Of a DNA stretch of 59,733 nucleotides, positions 33,934 through 41,166 are shown one piece after another. Source of the stretch: an uncultured Sterolibacterium sp. (GTDB lineage: Bacteria > Pseudomonadota > Gammaproteobacteria > Burkholderiales > Rhodocyclaceae). Under the pieces are notes generated by a model, which had not been told where the DNA came from, did not search any database, and saw only the letters and a program-made list of their open reading frames with translations. Numbering within the stretch: position 1 is the stretch's first letter; each line of letters opens with the position of its first letter. The translations under genes were made by a program, and so were the position numbers. The DNA lies in NCBI GenBank assembly GCA_903904605.1, contig CAIVDC010000016.1, positions 1 through 59,733 on the forward strand. Reading direction: 5' to 3'.

Positions 33934-34500
33934 TCAACTTCTGCAACTGACCGGCAAAATGTCCTTGCGCCTCTCCGCCAGGCGCGCAATCGCATTGAAT
34001 TTCTCGATGAGCCCGTTTCGTGCAAAATGATCGATGACGAAGAATGGGATCAGCGTGTCCGGCTCCCAGGAACCCTTGAACCTGAGCGTGCTGCCTTGTC
34101 GATTCGCCTCGATCTCCCAGCTTCCCCGGAACGTCTTCGAGTCGCCGGTCAGCTGCGTGAAGGCGATGCGGTCGAATGGTCTTTCGGTGTATTCCATGAC
34201 GGAGTGGAGCCGGACATCGAAGAACAGGACATGCTCGTCGGCGCTGCGCTCAACCCTGACCTGGTTGGCGGACTGGCGGGTGGCTGCCGACTCGATCACG
34301 CCGGGCAAATTCTTCGCGCCCTCGTAATCCGTCAGGTAGCGGTAGGCGGCGCATTTCGTCAGGGGTGTGTCGAAGCTGGCGATGAATGTATATAAACGGC
34401 CATCTCTCTTCACATCCACGGACAGGCCCGGATAATTCTCTTCCGGCCAGGCCATCGGGTGGGCCATCAACAGCAGCAGGAACAGGAGTCGCTTGCTCAT
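33934..34500 (-). CDS. SRPBCC-family exported protein
   Basis: A 188-residue protein with a signal peptide (1-18, FLLLLMAHPMAW-P). The SRPBCC/START-like beta-helix fold has FDTPLTKCAAYRYLTDYEG and FRGSWEIEAN. Such proteins bind lipids or hydrophobic ligands; periplasmic members are often annotated cyclase/dehydrase. A strong Pho promoter (34509-34542) places it in the phosphate response. Its last 28 codons are copied at 28560-28645. Function unknown; a lipid-binding or lipid-transfer role in remodelling is an inference. Confidence 0.78.
   Translation of the reverse strand: MSKRLLFLLLLMAHPMAWPEENYPGLSVDVKRDGRLYTFIASFDTPLTKCAAYRYLTDYEGAKNLPGVIESAATRQSANQVRVERSADEHVLFFDVRLHSVMEYTERPFDRIAFTQLTGDSKTFRGSWEIEANRQGSTLRFKGSWEPDTLIPFFVIDHFARNGLIEKFNAIARLAERRKDILPVSCRS
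33951..34036. repeat. Right copy of 86-bp direct repeat
   Basis: It lies inside the 3' end of the intact SRPBCC gene and matches 28560-28645 at 84 of 86 positions. Recombination between the copies would delete the whole cytochrome/two-component block and leave one SRPBCC tail. Confidence 0.9.
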
Positions 34501-34508
34501 GATGGTCT

Positions 34509-34542
34509 CTTATACGGGAGTTCCATGACGCAGCGATGACAT
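34509..34542 (-). promoter_or_regulatory. Pho promoter of the SRPBCC gene
   Basis: On the minus strand, ATGTCAT (34542-34536), a 4-bp spacer and GCGTCAT (34531-34525) are followed after 10 bp by TATAAG (34514-34509), a good -10. The ATG follows at 34500. Confidence 0.82.
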
Positions 34543-34577
34543 TTCCGGAGAAGGAAATTTAGTCAGGAAGGGATCGA

Positions 34578-34814
34578 ATGTCCGCTCCACGCAAGTACTG
34601 GTTCCCCGCGAAGCGCCATGGCTGGGGCTGGGGACTGCCGGCCACCTGGCAGGGTTGGACGGTCCTGGCCGGGTTCATGGGACTGTTATGGCTCGGCGCA
34701 ATAATCTTTCCGCCAGCCGGCGAATTGCGTTCCTATCTCGTCTATGTCGGCGTCCTATGCGGCCTGCTGGTCGCACTGTGCTGGCGGAAGGGCGAACCGC
34801 CTCGGTGGCGGTGA
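34578..34814 (+). CDS. 78-aa two-helix membrane protein
   Basis: A 78-residue protein with two hydrophobic helices (about 26-45 and 50-68) joined by a short PPAGEL loop, and charged ends (KRHGWG; WRKGEPPRWR). A strong AGGAAGGGA RBS precedes the ATG at 34578. Divergent from the SRPBCC gene. No known family recognised. Confidence 0.65.
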   Translation: MSAPRKYWFPAKRHGWGWGLPATWQGWTVLAGFMGLLWLGAIIFPPAGELRSYLVYVGVLCGLLVALCWRKGEPPRWR

Positions 34815-34965
34815 ACTGTAATCACGCGGATTTGCTCAGCCGAGGTGATGAGGCAGCCGGCCCGGGCGTGTTGCTGTCTCCGGCAAGGCCAATAGTATTG
34901 TCATATTCCCATGATACATATTCACTGTTGGAGTCGAGCAGCAATAACGGTCGGCGGGGTCGAAA

Positions 34966-35190
34966 ATGGCAAATATCCGGAGCGGCGCGACGGCGGGCCG
35001 AACAAGCAAGCCGCATCCCATTTTCGACCGGGGTGCGGCCCGCTGTCGGCGCTGCGACTCGGCCATGGAGCGGATATCCAGACACCCGCTGATGCGTTTC
35101 CTGCTCGGCAGCATGCATTACCGGTGTCCTGACTGCAATCGGCGGTATTTGCGGTTCCTCGGAAAGCTGTTCCCGCTATGGCCGGCCTAG
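34966..35190 (+). CDS. 74-aa protein with a C4 zinc-ribbon pattern
   Basis: A 74-residue basic protein with CRRC and CPDC pairs 28 residues apart, a zinc-ribbon signature, and a tail RRYLRFLGKLFPLWP. The RBS is weak (GGGGTCG), so the start is uncertain. The cysteine pattern and the absence of stop codons make it more likely real than chance. Confidence 0.45.
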   Translation: MANIRSGATAGRTSKPHPIFDRGAARCRRCDSAMERISRHPLMRFLLGSMHYRCPDCNRRYLRFLGKLFPLWPA

Positions 35191-35532
35191 CGCCGGCTTC
35201 ACGAGTATCGGACGGACGCCGCGCCGGCGCAGAAATGTCTTGGGCAATACCGCCGACTGCAATGCTGCTGAAATATTCGCGCGGTACAGTCAACGCGGCT
35301 GGCAATCCTCATGTTGGCGTCCCGTCGCGCTGGGACGATTCCATCGTGCCATCCCTAATCCTTGTCCTTAGGCCGGAGCATCCCCCGGCTTTTTTTTTGC
35401 GTCCGGCAAACGAAAAAGCCGGCTGAACGACGAGGATGGCGCGGGCGAACCTGGAGGGTGCCGGGGACAAAGCGCCGTCCCGTAGTCGACATGATTCCCC
35501 CTCAACTATTGCCGGACAAACAAGGACTGCCG
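35191..35532. other. 342-bp region: no gene, possible small RNA
   Basis: No reliable protein frame. A GTCCC/GGGAC hairpin near 35320-35337 is followed by a terminator at 35371-35398. This would suit a roughly 100-nt small RNA ending at 35398, but no clear promoter was found. Confidence 0.3.
35371..35398 (+). terminator. Intrinsic terminator
   Basis: Stem GCCGG/CCGGC with an 8-base loop is followed by nine T residues. It ends either the zinc-ribbon transcript or a small RNA. Confidence 0.75.
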
Positions 35533-35784
35533 ATGATTCTCGAAGAAGTTGAGCGCACTGCCGATGAAAGCGACCGCGCCAGTCAGATCGAGTTTTCCCA
35601 CAATCTGGAGTGTCTCGATCGCATCCGGCTAATGACCAGGCCGGAGTCCCACCCCGCCTTCGACGGCGCGCATTGTGTCACCTGCGATGATCCCCTCCCA
35701 AGAGAGCGTCTCGGGCTCGGCAGAGTCCGTTGCGTAACATGCCAGACGACGATCGAACGCGCGGCGCAACGGCGAGGAAAGTGA
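35533..35784 (+). CDS. TraR/DksA-type C4 zinc-finger protein
   Basis: An 83-residue protein whose C-terminal half has HCVTCDDPLPRERLGLGRV followed by RCVTCQ, the four-cysteine finger of DksA/TraR proteins. The N-terminal helix (residues 1-40) is short, as in TraR-like relatives rather than full DksA. Such proteins bind the RNA polymerase secondary channel. The start at 35533 is supported by AAGGA; an in-frame ATG at 35491 is less well placed. Confidence 0.78.
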   Translation: MILEEVERTADESDRASQIEFSHNLECLDRIRLMTRPESHPAFDGAHCVTCDDPLPRERLGLGRVRCVTCQTTIERAAQRRGK

Positions 35785-35948
35785 ATGGCTTGCGCAGATC
35801 GGCGAACCCATCGCAGGCGGCCAGGGCGCGGCACTTGCATCGTCTCCGGAGAGATTATCCCGGCCGATGAAATCGACCGTGAACGGACATAGTCCTTGGG
35901 GCCGAGCTGCGGCAGCTGCCTTGCAGCCGCGGATGCTTCGACGACGCC

Positions 35949-36806
35949 CTAATCCTCCGGCGCCAGTTCCAGGAAGATCGGCTGGTGGTCGGAGGCGTTT
36001 GTTTCCTGATTGACGGAAACGCCGCGAACACTGCTGCAGAGGTTCTCCGAAACGAAGAAATAGTCGCAGCAGTAAGGCCTGTCCGGCCAGGCGCAGCCGT
36101 TCAGCCCGACGGTAAACGCATTGGGGATGCCGGGGTGGGCGACGGACCACGCGTCCCTCAGACCAGGCGCGCCCTTCTCGAAGGGTTGTTGAAGACAGCC
36201 GAGTTCCGCAGCCTCGGGCGGGCAGTTGAAATCACCGCAATAGATGCTCGAAACCGGTCGGCGGGGCAGGTCAAAAGGCGGGTCCAGGTCGTCGCCGACC
36301 ACCGCGTTTACGCTGTGCGAATAAGCCTCTTCATGAAGGGCCCGAAGATGCCTGATCTGGGCGGTCCGTTGCGCCAGGGAGTAATATTCCAGGTGGGTCG
36401 TGGTCACCCGCAGGGCGCCCCGCCCTGCCGCAACGATCACCTCCAGGGCCGCTCTCGGCATGCTGGGGCAACCGGGTTCCGCGGGCTGCGGCAAAGAATG
36501 CCGGAGTACCTGCCCGACGGGAAGCCGCGACAACACCAGGTTGCCAAACAGCCGTCGCGAACCGCCGTCTCCGGCCAGGTCGCTGCCGATTCCGTAATGG
36601 AGGGAATAGCCGGGAAAAGCATCGCCCAATAGCGCAACCTGGTCCTCGCCCGCCGACCCGGCAAGTCGCGGATGATTGACCGCGACCTCCTGCAGGCATA
36701 TGACGTCGAAATCGCCCATCTGCCGTATTTCGTCGGCGATGCGCGGCAGGCTCACGCGCCCGTCGCATCCGCAAGCCCACTGGATATTCCAGGAAAGCAA
36801 CTGCAT
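35949..36806 (-). CDS. Endonuclease/exonuclease/phosphatase-fold protein
   Basis: A 285-residue EEP-superfamily enzyme: LLSWNIQWACG (metal-binding Asn), VICLQEVA (catalytic Glu), TTTHLEYY, YCGDFNCPP (Asp, Asn) and the terminal SDHQPIFLEL with the catalytic Asp-His pair. No signal peptide. Members cleave nucleic acids, sphingomyelin or inositol phosphates; the substrate here is not fixed. It follows the CYTH-CHAD gene by 20 bp and is probably co-transcribed, which hints at phosphate-ester chemistry. Confidence 0.88.
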   Translation of the reverse strand: MQLLSWNIQWACGCDGRVSLPRIADEIRQMGDFDVICLQEVAVNHPRLAGSAGEDQVALLGDAFPGYSLHYGIGSDLAGDGGSRRLFGNLVLSRLPVGQVLRHSLPQPAEPGCPSMPRAALEVIVAAGRGALRVTTTHLEYYSLAQRTAQIRHLRALHEEAYSHSVNAVVGDDLDPPFDLPRRPVSSIYCGDFNCPPEAAELGCLQQPFEKGAPGLRDAWSVAHPGIPNAFTVGLNGCAWPDRPYCCDYFFVSENLCSSVRGVSVNQETNASDHQPIFLELAPED

Positions 36807-36826
36807 CGCACCCTCTGCTTTCGGAA

Positions 36827-38332
36827 TCAGCCCAGAGCGGGCAGGGAAAACCGCCGCAGTTCCGCGAGCCGCGCCGGAATGCGCGAGAGCAGTTGGCGGT
36901 GGCGCGAGGCGTGCCAGCCGCCGACCAGGGAAACCGCCTCGCGCAGGCGCGGGTCGTCGCCGGCGCAGTGCATCAGCAGCATGCCGGCATTGGCCAGGTC
37001 ATTCAATTGCCCCAGTTCGTCCTGCAGGACGGCCAGCCTGCGCAGCAGCCTTTGCAGCTTCCGCCCGGTGCATAGCGGCGCAAAGAATTCCAGGGCATAG
37101 CGCAGGCGCTTGATCGCGATGCGCAGCCGGTGGAGCGAAGCCGGGTCGTCCGTGCCGGCCGCAGCAGCCAGTTCGCGCACTTTCTTGCGCAGCCGCCTCA
37201 GCCTCTCGGCGGCGAAGGCGGCGAGCGTTTCATCCGCCGCCGGTTCGAGGAACGGCGGGCGATGGAGCAGGGCCGTGGCCGTCAGCATCAGGCGGCCGTA
37301 GGCCGCCGACCGCAAATAGTGCGCGGCGGCGCCGCGCGCCGCATACTGGCGGTCGGTCACGGCGCCGACCAGGGTCATCAGGCGCGGCTCGTCGGGCAGC
37401 GCATGCATCACCGGCAGCGCGATCTCGGCGAGCAGCACGTCGAGGTCGCGCGCCCGGCCGAGGCGGGCCATCAGCTGGCGCAGCGGGGGCAGCAGTGCGT
37501 CGTCGAAAGCCGGCGGCAGGCACGGTGCGAACAGGCGCATGGCGGCGCGCAGCCGCCGCGTGGCCACCCGCATCTGGTGGATGAATTCCGGATCGTCGCT
37601 GGCCAGCACGCCATCGCGGTTGCCTTGCTGGTGTTCCAGGCAGGACAGGGCAATCAGGCGAAATGCCGCGAGCGGCGGACAGGCGGCGTCAAGTCGAAGC
37701 GGCGCCGCCTTGGCCGGCACGGCGCGAACATTGCGGTACAGGCGATAGCCGCGCTCGGCCTTGCTCTGGATCTGCGGCACCAGCGGCAGGCGCTCGGCGA
37801 GCGTTTGCGCCAGCTTGAAAAGTTCGTCGAGCTCGCCGCTTTCCAGCTCCAGTTCCAGTTCCGAGATCGGCTCGCGCCGGCCGTCCGCGGCGACCCAGCC
37901 GCGGTCCAGCATCAGATGGAAGACGCAGCCGGGCGCCGGCGTAAAGCGCCAGGTGGTGCGCCTGAAGCTGGTCTCGAAGAGCGGCACGATCGCCTTGCGC
38001 AGCGAAGGGCGATCGAGCCAGCGGCGCAGCTTCGGATCGTCGATGGCGGCGAAATCGAAGTGGTTGGCATAAGGCGTTTCCCATTCCGGCCGGCTGGAGA
38101 GGCCGGCCGCCGAACTGCCGGCGCACTTGACCGTCTGCAGCCAGATTCGGCCCTGCTTGCGCAGGCGCAGGGCGATCCCCCGCTGGTACAGGGAGAGCGA
38201 AGGAGTGTCGTAGTAGAGATTGACCAGCTGCTGGGTTTGCCGGGAAACCGCCCGCTTCAGCACCGGCTGGCGCAGCATCAAAGCCTGCGCCTCGGCCGGC
38301 AGGGACAGCTTGAGTTCGGTCTCGTTGGCCAT
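36827..38332 (-). CDS. CYTH-CHAD protein, probable inorganic triphosphatase / polyphosphate binder
   Basis: A 501-residue two-domain protein. The N-terminal CYTH triphosphate-tunnel domain (1-200) opens with the E-x-E-x-K variant ETELKLSL and has LRLRKQG and ELELESGEL. The C-terminal CHAD domain (about 220-495) has conserved HQMRVATRRLRAAM and HRLRIAIKRLRYALEF, whose histidines and basic residues bind polyphosphate. Family members hydrolyse tripolyphosphate and associate with polyP granules. It fits the ppk gene in the window. No Pho box was found in the 100 bp upstream. Confidence 0.9.
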   Translation of the reverse strand: MANETELKLSLPAEAQALMLRQPVLKRAVSRQTQQLVNLYYDTPSLSLYQRGIALRLRKQGRIWLQTVKCAGSSAAGLSSRPEWETPYANHFDFAAIDDPKLRRWLDRPSLRKAIVPLFETSFRRTTWRFTPAPGCVFHLMLDRGWVAADGRREPISELELELESGELDELFKLAQTLAERLPLVPQIQSKAERGYRLYRNVRAVPAKAAPLRLDAACPPLAAFRLIALSCLEHQQGNRDGVLASDDPEFIHQMRVATRRLRAAMRLFAPCLPPAFDDALLPPLRQLMARLGRARDLDVLLAEIALPVMHALPDEPRLMTLVGAVTDRQYAARGAAAHYLRSAAYGRLMLTATALLHRPPFLEPAADETLAAFAAERLRRLRKKVRELAAAAGTDDPASLHRLRIAIKRLRYALEFFAPLCTGRKLQRLLRRLAVLQDELGQLNDLANAGMLLMHCAGDDPRLREAVSLVGGWHASRHRQLLSRIPARLAELRRFSLPALG

Positions 38333-38436
38333 GTCAGACGGTGGCCGCCGGCGAAGAGCCGTAGCGCAGATGGCGAAATGAGCCGCGATTCATGCGCCGC
38401 ATTCTACCGCAGGGCGGTGCCGGTCAGTTGGATTGC

Positions 38437-38802
38437 TCAGCCGGCGAGCTTCCTGAAGGTCTCCAGCACCGCCTCGCCCTTGAAGGGCTTGACGATCCAG
38501 CCCTTGATGCCGGCGGCCTTGCCGCGCTCCTTCATGGCCGGGCTGCTTTCGGTGGTCAGCATGATCACGTTGATCGTCTTGTTGCCCAACTCGCCGCGAA
38601 CCTTTTCGACCATGGTCAGGCCGTCCATATTGGGCATATTGACATCGCAGACCACGAGCTTCAGGCCCGCATCGGCCTTGACTTTCGCCAGGCCGTCCTT
38701 GCCGTCCACCGCGGTCGCCACATCCAGTCCGTTCTTCGTCAGGAAGCCCGCGACCTCGTCGCGCACCGTGCTCGAATCATCTACGACCAGAATCCTTGCC
38801 AT
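38437..38802 (-). CDS. CheY-like single-domain response regulator
   Basis: A 121-residue receiver domain with acidic DD (8-9), phosphoacceptor Asp53 in VVCDVNMPNMDG, Thr in MLTTESS and Lys in IVKPFKGE. No output domain, so it acts by protein contact, as CheY does at the motor. It is the last gene of a five-gene chemosensory-like operon that begins at 43584. Confidence 0.92.
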   Translation of the reverse strand: MARILVVDDSSTVRDEVAGFLTKNGLDVATAVDGKDGLAKVKADAGLKLVVCDVNMPNMDGLTMVEKVRGELGNKTINVIMLTTESSPAMKERGKAAGIKGWIVKPFKGEAVLETFRKLAG

Positions 38803-38825
38803 GTCTTCATTCCTCGAAAAGTTGA

Positions 38826-39779
38826 TCAGAACAATTCCAATTCGCCCGACTCGACCATCGCGTCGACACCTTCGACTTCCTTGAAGTCTTCCGGCGACCA
38901 ACTGAGATTGAAGACGAAGCGCTGATAGAGCTTCACCGGACGCCCGGAGCCTTCGTCGCACAAGGTGTACAGGAAACACAGTTGGGGATTTTCCGTACCG
39001 AAGGAGATGTACTTGTGCTTGTGGTTGACCACCAGAGGCACCTGCACTTGGCTGCCCGACAACGCCGCGCCATCGCCGACGTAGCGGTTCCTGAAGGCAC
39101 CCCAGATGAGATTGGTGATTTCCCCGAGCAGACTGTTCACCCGCCGGAAATCGGCGCCGGTGTCGGCCGGTCCGTCGCCGCCGAGCAGATCGAGAATCGC
39201 CTCCTCTTCGGTCTGCAGCATCATGTAGCCGCGGCACCAGGCACTTTCCAGCGGGATCAGGCTGAATACCTCGCCGAAGATGATCCGGTCGCGGACGATG
39301 TAGGGCGTATCGCAACTCAGGGCCAGGCGCTTGAACTGGCCGGCCAGCACGGTTTCGGTGATCTCGGCAATGCCGCGCACCAGCGCGTTCGGATACTCCA
39401 GGCTGAAGATGTATTCGCCGATGAGCTTCTGCAGCGCCGCCATGTCGCTCGATACGTAGGCGGCGCACAGGACCCGGCGCATGCCGTCGGGCAGGTCGTC
39501 CAGCGTCGCCGCGGTCTGTCGACGGATGATGATCGGCAATTCGGGACGCACGGCGTGGATCTTCAGGGCGATCTCGGCGTTCGCCGCGGCTGAGCCGCCG
39601 TAGTCGTCGGCATAGAGGATTGCGCCGAGGTCGATGTTCGAGCGCAGCACGGAAAACAGGCGGTTCTTGCGCACCTTGAGGCCGACGAGATCGTTTTCCT
39701 CGCAAAAGCGCTTCAGGTTTTCCCCATGGGCCGGACTGTCGTCCAATACCAGGACCTTGCTGACTGGCTTGTCGGTCAT
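38826..39779 (-). CDS. Receiver-like plus CheX-like chemotaxis phosphatase protein
   Basis: A 317-residue protein. The N-terminal 120 residues are receiver-like (VLVLDDSPAHG, ILYADDYGG) but the phosphorylation site looks degenerate. The C-terminal part (about 130-300) has the CheC/CheX/FliY-type helix with SLLGEITNLIWGAFRN, the E-x-x-N pattern used to dephosphorylate CheY-P. It likely resets the CheY encoded 23 bp downstream. Confidence 0.75.
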   Translation of the reverse strand: MTDKPVSKVLVLDDSPAHGENLKRFCEENDLVGLKVRKNRLFSVLRSNIDLGAILYADDYGGSAAANAEIALKIHAVRPELPIIIRRQTAATLDDLPDGMRRVLCAAYVSSDMAALQKLIGEYIFSLEYPNALVRGIAEITETVLAGQFKRLALSCDTPYIVRDRIIFGEVFSLIPLESAWCRGYMMLQTEEEAILDLLGGDGPADTGADFRRVNSLLGEITNLIWGAFRNRYVGDGAALSGSQVQVPLVVNHKHKYISFGTENPQLCFLYTLCDEGSGRPVKLYQRFVFNLSWSPEDFKEVEGVDAMVESGELELF

Positions 39780-39814
39780 CGTTTCAGCTTCCCTATTTTC
39801 ACTTCAACCGGGTT

Positions 39815-40348
39815 TCAAAACATCTCCAGAACGCCTGTTTCCTCTTCGACGGCGCGCATATCGACGACAAAATCGATCGGCGCGTAGGCGCACAGGCAAA
39901 TACTCGCATGCAGTTCCACGGCCCCATTGATGGTGATCGCGAAATGGGACAGGTAGCCCGGCTTCAACTCGCCCAGGAACGACGCACAGCGGCCGCTCAA
40001 AAGATAGGGCGTGGATGTCCCCATGTCCGGAAAGTGGCTCAGCAAGTCGCGGTTCATGGCGCCGCAGCAGAGGTTGCCGAGCTCCGAGAAAGCCTCTGCA
40101 AGGGATTTGTCGCTCGCGTCCTTGACGAAGTAAGACCGCGTCGCCGGGTTCTCGTCGATATGGAAAATCAGCAGGAGCCGGAACAGGATCGAGGACAGGG
40201 TGAGGACGACGATGTTCTTCTCCGGCATTTCGCCCACGCCGCCCAGCGGCTCGATATCGCAGGTATCGCCGCAGCCGAGGGCAAGCCTCGTCCTGGCCGC
40301 CTTGATGAAGATATGGTCGATGCCCCGTCTGGCCTGTTCGCTGATCAC
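39815..40348 (-). CDS. CheX/CheC-like protein
   Basis: A 177-residue protein from a GTG at 40348. The middle has AEAFSELGNLCCGAMNRD, a CheC/CheX phosphatase-like E-x-x-N helix, between strands. A second member of this family in one operon suggests two levels of signal termination. It lies 35 bp before the receiver-CheX gene. Confidence rests on the motif and context. Confidence 0.62.
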   Translation of the reverse strand: MISEQARRGIDHIFIKAARTRLALGCGDTCDIEPLGGVGEMPEKNIVVLTLSSILFRLLLIFHIDENPATRSYFVKDASDKSLAEAFSELGNLCCGAMNRDLLSHFPDMGTSTPYLLSGRCASFLGELKPGYLSHFAITINGAVELHASICLCAYAPIDFVVDMRAVEEETGVLEMF

Positions 40349-40358
40349 GTCTGCGCCC

Positions 40359-41123
40359 CTAGTCGAGTGCCGCCTGCAATTGCAGGCTCAAGGCTTCGAT
40401 GGCGCTGATGGCCGCCATGATCATCTTGCCGCCTGCCTGGATGTCCTGGAAGGTCGCGGTGGTCGTCATATCGTTCCTGAACAGGCTGTTGCCATAATCC
40501 TTGGAAAGTTCCGCCGAGCGCGACGCCAGGGTTCGCACTTCATCGGCCACGACGGCAAAGCCGCGCCCGGTCTCGCCGGCACGCGCCGCCTCGATGGAGG
40601 CATTGAGCGAAACGATCAAGACATGCTTGACGATCGCCGTGAACTCCTGGTTCTTCGCGTGCATCTCGCGATTCTGCAGGAGCAAGGAATTCATCTCCTC
40701 GTGCCAGCGCTCGAAGGTCGCCGCCACGCCCTTGAGGCGCGACGCTTCGCCGGAAATCGTCCGCGCCCGCTGCAGCAGCCCTGAATTGCGCTCGGTCTCG
40801 ACCCGCAACGCGTCTCGGGACGCGCGCGCCTGTTCGGCCCGGGCCTCGGCGAGGGCCGATTGCAACTGCTCGACGAGCGCGGACTGCTCGGCCAGCTTCG
40901 CCGTCAGCGCGCAGTTCTCGGCCTCCAGCGCAGCGCTGGCGGCGTCGCCGGCGGCGAGTGCCGCCCACTGGCGATCTTGGTCGCTCTGCAGCGCCGCCAT
41001 CACGGCCTCGAGTTCGCTTTCTCGGCGCCTCATCATTCGGGCGTGCCGCGCGCCGCGCCGGCGACAAAACACGATCGCGCACGCGGCGCAGCAGAGGACA
41101 GTGGCGAGAAGGTAGTCAATCAC
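40359..41123 (-). CDS. MCP-like signalling protein with one N-terminal membrane anchor
   Basis: A 254-residue protein from a GTG at 41123. One hydrophobic helix (3-20) is followed by a long coiled coil (30-150). Then comes the methyl-accepting protein hairpin tip [19 protein letters not shown] followed by [15 protein letters not shown]. It has no ligand-binding domain and only one half of the usual helical bundle after the tip. It probably clusters with the CheA-like kinase encoded 43 bp upstream in the same operon. No methylation-site enzymes (CheR, CheB) are encoded nearby. Confidence 0.85.
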   Translation of the reverse strand: MIDYLLATVLCCAACAIVFCRRRGARHARMMRRRESELEAVMAALQSDQDRQWAALAAGDAASAALEAENCALTAKLAEQSALVEQLQSALAEARAEQARASRDALRVETERNSGLLQRARTISGEASRLKGVAATFERWHEEMNSLLLQNREMHAKNQEFTAIVKHVLIVSLNASIEAARAGETGRGFAVVADEVRTLASRSAELSKDYGNSLFRNDMTTTATFQDIQAGGKMIMAAISAIEALSLQLQAALD

Positions 41124-41166
41124 GGCGCAACTTTCTGCTTGAACGGTGCCACCCCATCACGCCGCT

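Noticed and set aside
33671-33946. 91-codon frame upstream of the sensor kinase
   Set aside because: No RBS, mixed codon bias and overlap with the SRPBCC stop; probably chance.
35178-35426. 82-codon frame on the plus strand
   Set aside because: It runs through a strong terminator, has no RBS and resembles no family.
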